Source: Gemmataceae bacterium (lineage in GTDB: Bacteria > Planctomycetota > Planctomycetia > Gemmatales > Gemmataceae). From it: a stretch of 35,486 nucleotides of DNA. Shown here piece after piece: positions 15,732 through 22,716 of the stretch; the first letter of the stretch is position 1, and every line of letters starts with the position of its first letter. Under the pieces are notes generated by a model. It saw only the letters and a list, made by a program, of their open reading frames with translations. It was not told the DNA's origin and ran no database searches. The stretch covers positions 1-35,486 of the forward strand of contig SIAQ01000050.1 in the NCBI GenBank assembly GCA_009697105.1, given 5' to 3'. A program made the translations under genes and the position numbers.

Positions 15732-16136
15732 CTAATCTTCCTCGCCAAAGCCGGCCAGAACTTTGATGGCCACCGTGCGACGCATGACCACATGCTCGGC
15801 CTTGAAAACAACACCCATGCCACCTGAACCCAGGCGGTCGAGAACACGATAGTTGCCCAGGATCAACCCATACGTTGTACCTGCCTCGATACGGGCCGCC
15901 TGAAACTCGGTCAGAAGACCGTGATGGACAAGCATCGGCAAGAGCCGCGCGAGTTCTGAACACCCCCGGATTTCCTCCTGAGCCTGAGCCGAAAGTTTCT
16001 CGAAATCTTCCGTCAGAACGAGTGATGATGCCAACAAATTCCCAAAGAACGTTGGCACGGGCGAAGCGTTGGCCCCCCCGTGATCGCTAGGGGGCCGCAT
16101 GTTCAAGGTGATCTCGTGATGGCGTTTGTTTTCCAT
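15732..16136 (-). CDS. N-terminal piece of the split kinase gene, ending at an in-frame TAG
   Basis: The first 134 residues of the Hanks-type kinase fusion. AAGGAGG lies 6 nt before ATG 16136. Residues about 40-90 form the helical segment common ahead of planctomycete kinases (LVHHGLLTEFQAARIEAG). The kinase N-lobe follows: RLGSGGMGVVFKAEH with glycine loop 103-108, and VAIK with K125. The frame stops at codon 135 (TAG), just before the alphaC helix, and sequence after the stop continues the kinase in the same frame without any shift. A single C-to-T change from CAG would explain it. Alternatives are a sequencing error, strain-specific nonsense mutation, or readthrough. The piece alone is too short to fold as a kinase. 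Confidence 0.85.
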   Translation of the reverse strand: MENKRHHEITLNMRPPSDHGGANASPVPTFFGNLLASSLVLTEDFEKLSAQAQEEIRGCSELARLLPMLVHHGLLTEFQAARIEAGTTYGLILGNYRVLDRLGSGGMGVVFKAEHVVMRRTVAIKVLAGFGEED

Positions 16137-16236
16137 GCTATCCTCCTTCCGATATGAAACGCGCCGTTGGGCTGGAGGCTATCGCGTGTTGGAGCTGTCG
16201 CCGAACGTGGTGGACCTGGGCTTCAACCTTCCTGCG

Positions 16237-16346
16237 AGCGGATGAATTTGTCCGGTCAGAGCCTGAGCGCCAGCGAAGGGCCGCTGTGTGCCCTTCGCTG
16301 GCGCTCAGGCTCTGAAAATGCGACAGCCTCAACCGCCCGAAGTATA
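16237..16346. repeat. Palindromic MITE-like repeat, copy 3
   Basis: Arms 16256-16281 and 16290-16315 (26 bp, perfect) share the copy 1 core. Both outer flanks of copy 1 (GCGGATGAATTTGTCCGG and CTGAAAATGCGACA) are retained, with weaker similarity out to AGTATA on the right. It lies in the divergent gap between the kinase gene and the cluster B PSCyt gene. Confidence 0.78.
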
Positions 16347-16781
16347 ACGTCCAGTCGCGCAGACGGCATCTTGTACGGTGGACTTGAGCCCATTCGACAA
16401 GTTTGACGGGCACCACGATTTCTCGCGAAGGGAAAAAGATTGCGTAACCGTCGCCTAATGCTCATTATGTCCGACAACGAACGCGAATGCAAGGCACAAG
16501 CAAGAATTCGGGCCTGTCTGGCGAACGTGCCGAATGGATCCTGGAACGAGATTTGTGCAGGACCCGCTCGTTGCGACGCGTTTTCTGTTCGTCCCCTGGA
16601 AGCGTTACATGCATGCATCCTTGGGGAATTGACAATTAGATCGGTCAGCGTTAGTATTTGCGTTGGGTTTCCTTGGCTATTTCGCTTGACAATCGGCTGC
16701 TTTTTCGGCACGATAATCATTGCTATCCCGCCGCGTTGATCCGTTTCCATGACCTTCGTCGCTCGACTGTAAGGAATGACC
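16347..16781. other. Upstream region of the cluster B operon
   Basis: This 435-bp stretch lies between the repeat and the first cluster B gene. Several short frames cross it, but none has a ribosome site or recognisable domain, so I see no gene. It holds a promoter candidate at 16629-16657 and a second TTGACA at about 16686 that lacks a well-spaced -10 box. Confidence 0.45.
16629..16657 (+). promoter_or_regulatory. Sigma70-like promoter for the cluster B operon
   Basis: A consensus TTGACA (16629-16634) is followed after exactly 17 nt by TAGTAT (16652-16657). It lies about 125 bp before the start of the PSCyt gene, on the correct strand, in a noncoding gap. This is the clearest promoter-like pair I noticed in the window, though unproven for planctomycetes. 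Confidence 0.4.
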
Positions 16782-19271
16782 ATGCAACCTCGTATCCGCC
16801 TCGGTTTGGCTGGTGCACTTCTCGTATTGCTGCCGTTGATCGCAACGGCACAGACGTTCGATCCTAAGCAAGGCAAAGCCGTCGTCGCGAATCCCCCGAC
16901 GGCGGTGTTGCGGAAGCTCACCGTATTTCCAGCGACGATGGAACTCGTCGGGCCACGCGACGAGCATCGCATCGGTGTGCTTGGCGAGTACGCCGATGGC
17001 AGATCGTGGGAATGGACGCGCTCCGCGAAATATGCCAGCGCCAATGCCAAAATTGCCGAGGTGGACGCCCACGGCATCGTTCGACCCGTTGGCGATGGGC
17101 AGACGACGATCACCGTCACGGCTGCGGGGAAAAGCGAGACGATCAACGTCAAAGTAAGCAAAGCGGCTGCGGATATCCTCGTCGCCTTTACGCGCGAGAT
17201 CGTGCCGATCCTGACGCGGGCCGGCTGCAACGGCGGCGGGTGTCATGGAGCCCAACACGGCCGCGGCGGGTTCAAGCTTAGCTTGTTCGGATTCGATCCG
17301 CTCTTCGATCACGCTCAGATCGTGCAGAGTGCCGAGGGCCGGCGCGTCGTCCTTTCCGATCCCGAACGCAGCATCGTACTCATGAAGCCCGCACTCCTCA
17401 TGGAGCACGGCGGTGGCGAACGAATTGTCGTCAACTCGCGCGAATACGACATTCTGAAGCGCTGGCTGGGTGACGGCACGCCCGAACCGAGCGCCAAGGA
17501 TCCCGAAGCCGCATCGCTGGAGATTTGGCCCGCTCGCCGCATCATGGTTTCGGGCGAGCAGCAGCAGATCATCGTCAAAGCGAAATGGAAAGACGGCAAG
17601 ATCGAAGACGTCACTGCCACGGCCCAATTCGATTCACTCAACGAAGGCGTCGCTTCGGTCACACCCGCAGGCTTCGTCACCGCCAAAGGCCCAGGCGAAA
17701 CGCATGTCATGATCCGCTTTATGGGGCAAGCGACGGTTGCACAGATCACACTACCTTACGCCAAATACGAGAAGTATCCAGAAGTCGCCAGGAACAATTT
17801 CATCGACGAAAAGCTCGTCGCGAAATGGCGAGACCTCGGCCTACAACCGTCGGCCTTGGCGGAGGACGACGAGTTCTTCCGCCGCATGAATCTCGACACG
17901 ATCGGCACGCTGCCCATCCCGCAAGAGGTGCGTGCGTTCCTCGCCGACAAGTCGCCCGATAAGCGTGCCAAGGCGATCAACAAGGTTCTCGCGAGGCCCG
18001 AGTTTGTTGATTTCTGGGCGCAGAAATGGGGCGACCTGCTGCGAATCAATCGCACATCAATGAACGAACGTGGTATGTGGAGTTTTCACAACTGGGTGCG
18101 TGCGAACATCCGCGACAATAAGCCGATGGATGAAATGGTGCGCGACATCGTCACCGCCGAGGGGAGCACCTATACCGAAGGGCCGGCGAACTTCTTCATG
18201 ACCGCGAACAACGCCGCCGATTGGGCCGAGACGACCACGCAGCTGTTTCTTGGCGTTCGCATCGGCTGTGCAAAATGCCATCATCACCCGTTCGAGAAAT
18301 GGAGCCAGGACGACTATTACGGCATGGCTGCGTTCTTCGTTCGGCTCGGCACGAAGAACAGCCAGGAGTTCGGATTGTTCGGTCGAGAAAAGGTCGTGTA
18401 TTTGAAATCGATCGGCGAGCAAACGCATCCGCGCAAAGGCGGGTTGGTCAAGTCGCGGCCGCTTGACGGCGAGGCAATGGACGACCCGATCGATCGCCGG
18501 GTGAAGCTGGCGGACTGGATGACGGCCTCGGATAATCCGTTCTTCGCTCGCAATATCGTCAATCGCTTCTGGGGCTACCTGATGGGCCGAGGTCTGGTCG
18601 AACCGCTCGATGATATGCGGGCCACGAACCCGGCGAGCAACCCAGAACTGCTGGACGCGCTGGCAAGCGATTTCGTCAAGCACAAGTACGACCTGAAGCA
18701 TCTGCTCCGCACGATCATGAATTCGCGGGCGTATCAACTCGCCTCGACCACGATTCCAAGCAACGAATCCGACGCGGCGAATGTGCACTACACGCGGTTC
18801 ACGGTGCGGCGCCTGACGGCTGAGCAGATCGCCGACGCGCTCGATTTCGCCACCGGCACGCGCGAGAAATACCTCGGCCTGCCGCTGGGCACACGAGCGA
18901 TTCAGTTGCCTGACACGGCCGTGAAGTCGTACTTGCTTGACGTGTTTGGTCGGCCGCCGCGTCAGATCACCTGCGAATGCGAACGCGTCTCGCAGCCGAA
19001 CATCTCGCAAGCGTTGCATTTGTTGAACGGCGATATCCTGAACAAAAAGATCGGCGATCCGACGGGCAAGATCGATGGGCTGCTGAAGGCCAAGCAGAAA
19101 AACGAGCAGGTCGTGGAGGACTTGTATCTCTCGACGCTCTCGCGCTTGCCGAACCAGGACGAGATCGACCGGGCGAACCGCTGGATCCGGGAAGCACCGA
19201 ATGTGCGGGAAGGCCTACAGGATTTGCTGTGGACGCTGTTGAACTCGCGCGAGTTTTTGTTTCAGCATTGA
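16782..19271 (+). CDS. PSCyt-type DUF1549/DUF1553 protein with BIG2 domains (cluster B)
   Basis: An 829-residue exported protein. I prefer ATG 16782, 6 nt after AAGGA, over ATG 16776, which abuts that site. A signal peptide (MQPRIRLGLAGALLVLLPLI) is followed by a BIG2-like domain (about 40-125) and a CX4CH motif CNGGGCH (149-155) with GRGGFKLSLFGFDP. A second BIG2 domain lies at about 245-325 (LEIWPARRIMVSGEQQQIIV). DUF1549 follows (NFIDEKLVAKW, then FFRRMNLDTIGTLP and CAKCHHHPFEKW). DUF1553 is C-terminal (LADWMTASDNPFFARNIVNR, then WGYLMGRGLVEPLDDM). The architecture matches the cluster A protein, with an extra N-terminal Ig-like domain. It leads a plus-strand gene set that includes a cytochrome-WD40 fusion and a PPC protein, but no DUF1501 gene. 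Confidence 0.9.
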   Translation: MQPRIRLGLAGALLVLLPLIATAQTFDPKQGKAVVANPPTAVLRKLTVFPATMELVGPRDEHRIGVLGEYADGRSWEWTRSAKYASANAKIAEVDAHGIVRPVGDGQTTITVTAAGKSETINVKVSKAAADILVAFTREIVPILTRAGCNGGGCHGAQHGRGGFKLSLFGFDPLFDHAQIVQSAEGRRVVLSDPERSIVLMKPALLMEHGGGERIVVNSREYDILKRWLGDGTPEPSAKDPEAASLEIWPARRIMVSGEQQQIIVKAKWKDGKIEDVTATAQFDSLNEGVASVTPAGFVTAKGPGETHVMIRFMGQATVAQITLPYAKYEKYPEVARNNFIDEKLVAKWRDLGLQPSALAEDDEFFRRMNLDTIGTLPIPQEVRAFLADKSPDKRAKAINKVLARPEFVDFWAQKWGDLLRINRTSMNERGMWSFHNWVRANIRDNKPMDEMVRDIVTAEGSTYTEGPANFFMTANNAADWAETTTQLFLGVRIGCAKCHHHPFEKWSQDDYYGMAAFFVRLGTKNSQEFGLFGREKVVYLKSIGEQTHPRKGGLVKSRPLDGEAMDDPIDRRVKLADWMTASDNPFFARNIVNRFWGYLMGRGLVEPLDDMRATNPASNPELLDALASDFVKHKYDLKHLLRTIMNSRAYQLASTTIPSNESDAANVHYTRFTVRRLTAEQIADALDFATGTREKYLGLPLGTRAIQLPDTAVKSYLLDVFGRPPRQITCECERVSQPNISQALHLLNGDILNKKIGDPTGKIDGLLKAKQKNEQVVEDLYLSTLSRLPNQDEIDRANRWIREAPNVREGLQDLLWTLLNSREFLFQH

Positions 19272-19302
19272 GGGTATCCACGAATTACTGTCGAGGCCTA
19301 CG

Positions 19303-20109
19303 ATGCAATGGCATGACTTGTTAGGCGCTGTGCTGATCGATTTTTTCGCCGACTCTCCGTTTGATGTCGATACGGAGTACGATGTCACTCTCAGGAAGCA
19401 GTTTTTGGACATCGTAGTCCTCCGGAAAAGGGAGGGCGAGTTTCATCGGCCACTGCCCGACGGGTTTGGCCCGTTGGCAAATCACAACCTCATTAGTTTT
19501 AAGTCGCATCAGGACGCGTTTGATACTTGGGCACTTCAGGAGCTAGTTGCCTACTATGTTTGTTATCGAAAGCAGGTAGGCGGTGAAAAGAAAAAGCTGC
19601 TGCCTGCGACCGAGTTTTGTCTGATTGCTATCTCCGCCCGATATCCGGTTGGGCTGATGACGGCGATTCCACTGGTGGAGCGTCAGCCGGGAGTGTACGA
19701 TATCGAATGGGGCAAACTTGCGATCCGATTGATTGTGATTCGCGAACTTCCTCTCGCGGAGATGAACACAATTCTTCTATTGTTCAGCCAGGCGACGAAC
19801 CAGCTGGACTTCGCGGTCCGACATTATCATAAGACAACTGACGATGCGAGTTCCGTCATCGACCAGATGATACGACTATACAAGAAGGAGGATGACAAAA
19901 TGGCAATTACAATTGCCGACCTAAAGCGATTGTCTCACCAGGCAATACTCGAAGAAATGACACCGAAAGAACGCCTGGAAATGTTGAAGCAGGTTCCTCG
20001 CCGCGAACTCGCTAAACAGATGTTGCGAGTTGAACTGCAACGCGAACCGACACGCGGCGAAGTGGACGAATTGTTGCGAGGTTTGAAGAAGAGATCGGCC
20101 GGCGGATAA
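19303..20109 (+). CDS. Unrecognised protein, first of a tandem paralog pair; possible PD-(D/E)XK-like fold
   Basis: A 268-residue protein with no signal peptide, preceded by GAGG 6 nt before the ATG. It aligns along its length with the next gene: HDLLGAVLIDFFADS, PLPDGFGPLANHNLISFKSH, WALQELVAYYVCYRKQ, RLIVIRELPLAEMNTILLLF and the C-terminal RRELAKQMLRVELQREPTRG. The pattern of an early acidic strand (LDIVVLRKR) followed by NLISFKSHQD recalls a degenerate PD-(D/E)XK nuclease core, as in the Rpn-like families common in Gemmata; this is a weak structural guess. It is cytoplasmic by sequence and sits between exported-protein genes, which is unexpected. Function unknown. Confidence 0.75.
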   Translation: MQWHDLLGAVLIDFFADSPFDVDTEYDVTLRKQFLDIVVLRKREGEFHRPLPDGFGPLANHNLISFKSHQDAFDTWALQELVAYYVCYRKQVGGEKKKLLPATEFCLIAISARYPVGLMTAIPLVERQPGVYDIEWGKLAIRLIVIRELPLAEMNTILLLFSQATNQLDFAVRHYHKTTDDASSVIDQMIRLYKKEDDKMAITIADLKRLSHQAILEEMTPKERLEMLKQVPRRELAKQMLRVELQREPTRGEVDELLRGLKKRSAGG

Positions 20110-20127
20110 TTGCCCTCGAGGCCCCCG

Positions 20128-20967
20128 ATGCGATGGCACGATCTTCTAGGCGCGGTGCTGATCGATTACTTCGCAGGCTCTGCATTTGTTGTGGAGACCG
20201 AGGTCGATTTGTCGCTGAAAAAGCTGTTTCTGAACCTCGTCGTGTTCCGAAAACGCTCGGGAGATTTTGACCGCCCGCTGCCGGATGGCGTTGGGCCGCT
20301 GGCAAATCAAAATCTCATCAGCTTCAAGTCTCATCAAGATACGTTCGATACGTGGACACTCCAAGCATTGGTCGGATATTATGTTTGTTATCGCAAACAA
20401 GAAAGCGGCGATAAGAAGAAGCTCTTGCCACCGACCGAGTTTCGCCTGATCGCCATTTCGGCCCGATTTCCGGAGGGACTGGCGAAGGAAATTCCGCTGG
20501 TGAAGCGTCAGTCGGGCGTGTACGATATTGAAGGGGGACCACTTTCGATTCGGCTGATCGTGATCCGCGAACTGCCGATTGCGGACGCGAACACGATCCT
20601 GCTGCTTTTCAGCCAAGCGACGAATCAGCTGGCATTCGCGTGCCAACACTTCGAAGGACAACCGACGACGCGCGCGGGGTTATCGATCAGATTGATACAA
20701 CTGTACAAGAAGGAGGATGAAAAAATGGCTGTCACTCTTGCCGATCTCAATCGCATAGCCCAACAGAGATTTCTCGGTGAAATGACGCTGGAACAACGCT
20801 TGGAAGGAGTTCCGACAAAAGAACTTTTGAAGCGTGTTCCGACCGAAGAAGTGTTAAAGAGTATTCCTCGCCGCGAACTTGCCAAGGAACTCCTGCACGA
20901 TGCGTTGCAGCGCGAGCCGAAACGCGCTGAAGTGGATGCCTATTTGAAGAGCGCCAAGAAGGTGTGA
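20128..20967 (+). CDS. Unrecognised protein, second of the tandem paralog pair
   Basis: A 279-residue paralog of the preceding gene. I chose ATG 20128 because the leader (TCGAGGCC...CGATGC) matches that of the first copy and places GAGG 6 nt upstream; a TTG at 20110 is less likely. Shared blocks are the same as in the first gene. It differs near residues 225-255, where a short unit is repeated three times (VPTKELLKR, VPTEEVLKS, IPRRELAKE), against one copy in the first paralog. The gap between the two genes is 18 bp, so they are almost certainly co-transcribed. Tandem duplication followed by divergence is the direct reading. No enzymatic motif is certain. Confidence 0.75.
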   Translation: MRWHDLLGAVLIDYFAGSAFVVETEVDLSLKKLFLNLVVFRKRSGDFDRPLPDGVGPLANQNLISFKSHQDTFDTWTLQALVGYYVCYRKQESGDKKKLLPPTEFRLIAISARFPEGLAKEIPLVKRQSGVYDIEGGPLSIRLIVIRELPIADANTILLLFSQATNQLAFACQHFEGQPTTRAGLSIRLIQLYKKEDEKMAVTLADLNRIAQQRFLGEMTLEQRLEGVPTKELLKRVPTEEVLKSIPRRELAKELLHDALQREPKRAEVDAYLKSAKKV

Positions 20968-21015
20968 TGCAGTCAATCACCCCATCGCGCTCACACAGGG
21001 CGAGCAACTAACACT

Positions 21016-22647
21016 ATGGAAATCTCCATGCGAATCATTCTGGCAACTTTTGGCGTCCTGGTGGCCTCATCCGCCGTTCTCGCGCAAACGCCCGGTGGCG
21101 ACCTCACCTATTGGCAGGACATCCGCCCGATCTTTCGCAAGCATTGCACAGCCTGCCATAGTGCGCGCAACTTGCGTGAGATCGACGTTTCTGGCGGGCT
21201 GGCGCTGGACAGCTTCGATGCCGTCAAGAAAAGCGCGAAGCGTTCAGTGCTGTCGCCCGGCCATGCGGAGAAAAGCGCTCTTTATGATCTACTTGTGACC
21301 AAGGACACGAAGAAGCGCATGCCCCTCGATTCGGATCCGCTATCGAAGGAGAAGATCGCTCTTGTGAAACGGTGGATCGACTCCGGCGCGAAGGAAGGCA
21401 CGCCGCCCATCGAAGTCGCCACGCCTGCATCCAAAAAGACAGCCACGCGCAAGCTCGATGTCGCCATCGCCACCACATTAATCGCACCCGCTGGGACGTT
21501 CGGCGTGAAGGCGGCAGGCAAGCTCGATCTCGCGATGAAGATCGGGCCGCTGGCGCCGATCACGGCCGTCGCGTTCAATCCATCGAACTCATTACTCGCC
21601 GTCGGCAGTTATGGTCAGGTCGCGGTGTGGGATATCGTCAAGGGTCAGCCGGTCCAGGTGCTGACGAACGTGCTCGGCGCGGTCAACGATCTGCGCTTCA
21701 GTCCCAGGGGCGATCTGCTGGCCGTCGGCGGCGGGCAACCGTCGGCCAAGGGCGACCTGCGGCTCTATCAAGCCGCCGACTGGAAGCTCATCGCCACGAT
21801 GCGTGGCCATGACGATGTCGTCTTTTCGTTGGCGTTTAGCCCCGATGGCACTCGCCTGGCGTCGGCGAGCTTTGATCACTCCGTCCGTCTGTGGGACCTG
21901 AAATCGCAGGCAACGCTGAAAGAGTATCACCACCACTCCGATTTCGTTTACGCCATCGCATTCAGTCCGAACGGCAAGCAACTCGTTTCCGCGAGCAAGG
22001 ACCGCACCGTGCAGCTCTTCGACGTCGAATCGGGAAAAAGCGTGTTCACGTTCAGCGGCATGGACCAGGATGTCATGGCGGTTGCGTTTCATCCGAACGG
22101 CAAGTCAATCATCTCGTCCGGCTTTGAAGCCGCCATCTACTGGTGGAATGCCGAGAACGGTGAGAAAATCAAGGCCCAGGGCGGCCATGGCGTAGCGACG
22201 CATGAACTCGCGTTCTCCAAGGACGGCAAGCGCGTCGTCTCCGCTGGCGCCGATCGCACCATTCGCACTTGGGATGGTACCGCAGGCACGGTCGTCAAGA
22301 TCATGCCGGTTGGCTCCGTCACCTACGCCGTCGCCATAAGCCCCGACGGCAAGCGACTCGCTTCCGGCAGCTTCGACGGCCTGGTGCGAATCTGGGACGA
22401 AGTGTCAGGCCGGCACCTCGTCACATTGCTCGCGATCGCCACCGATGCTGAGCAACCCGATTGGCTGGCGATCACACCTGAAGGCTTCGCCCACGGCAGC
22501 GACAAGCTGCTCGCTGCGGCACAATGGCGAGTCGCAGGACAGGCGGCCGCAATCGTTCCCGCGTGGGCGCTGTTACGCCAACCGTCGCATGTGGCCGGGG
22601 CGCTACGCAGCGATATTGTGCCAGTGCCGATGTTTGACAAGAAGTAA
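21016..22647 (+). CDS. Exported cytochrome c-like (PSCyt1) and WD40 repeat fusion
   Basis: A 543-residue protein. ATG 21016 and ATG 21028 (MRIILATFGV) are both possible; neither has a strong ribosome site. After the signal peptide, a planctomycete cytochrome-type domain carries CTACH (C44-H48) in IRPIFRKHCTACHS, and extends to about residue 125 (KRWIDSGAKEG). From about 180 to 520 a WD40 propeller follows, with repeated blade ends such as SVRLWDLKS, TVQLFDVES, TIRTWDGTA and LVRIWDEVS. Single-haem plus WD40 fusions are common in planctomycetes. The propeller is probably a periplasmic protein-interaction platform for the neighbouring PSCyt and PPC proteins. Confidence 0.88.
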   Translation: MEISMRIILATFGVLVASSAVLAQTPGGDLTYWQDIRPIFRKHCTACHSARNLREIDVSGGLALDSFDAVKKSAKRSVLSPGHAEKSALYDLLVTKDTKKRMPLDSDPLSKEKIALVKRWIDSGAKEGTPPIEVATPASKKTATRKLDVAIATTLIAPAGTFGVKAAGKLDLAMKIGPLAPITAVAFNPSNSLLAVGSYGQVAVWDIVKGQPVQVLTNVLGAVNDLRFSPRGDLLAVGGGQPSAKGDLRLYQAADWKLIATMRGHDDVVFSLAFSPDGTRLASASFDHSVRLWDLKSQATLKEYHHHSDFVYAIAFSPNGKQLVSASKDRTVQLFDVESGKSVFTFSGMDQDVMAVAFHPNGKSIISSGFEAAIYWWNAENGEKIKAQGGHGVATHELAFSKDGKRVVSAGADRTIRTWDGTAGTVVKIMPVGSVTYAVAISPDGKRLASGSFDGLVRIWDEVSGRHLVTLLAIATDAEQPDWLAITPEGFAHGSDKLLAAAQWRVAGQAAAIVPAWALLRQPSHVAGALRSDIVPVPMFDKK

Positions 22648-22657
22648 GATCGTTAAC

Positions 22658-22695
22658 CGTTGAGCGCTCGTAAGGTGCCACGCGAACGCTCAACG
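22658..22695. repeat. 9-bp inverted repeat between the WD40 and PPC genes
   Basis: CGTTGAGCG (22658-22666) and CGCTCAACG (22687-22695) are perfect inverted repeats 20 nt apart, in the 69-bp gap between the two genes. No T run follows on either strand. It may be a small mRNA hairpin or a repeat remnant. Confidence 0.45.
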
Positions 22696-22716
22696 AAAAA
22701 CCGAATCCATCACCTG

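Noticed and set aside
16440..16739. 99-residue plus-strand frame with a hydrophobic C-terminus
   Set aside because: No ribosome site and no family resemblance; it overlaps the promoter candidate at 16629.
16256..17230. Long minus-strand frame opposite the cluster B leader and PSCyt start
   Set aside because: It crosses the hairpin repeat and the start of a well-supported plus-strand gene, with no recognisable domain.
18057..19019. 320-residue minus-strand frame
   Set aside because: Shadow of the DUF1549/DUF1553 gene on the plus strand; arginine/histidine-rich composition is typical of antisense frames in GC-rich genes.
22658..22695. Intrinsic terminator between WD40 and PPC genes
   Set aside because: The stem is only 9 bp with a 20-nt loop and no T tract on either strand.
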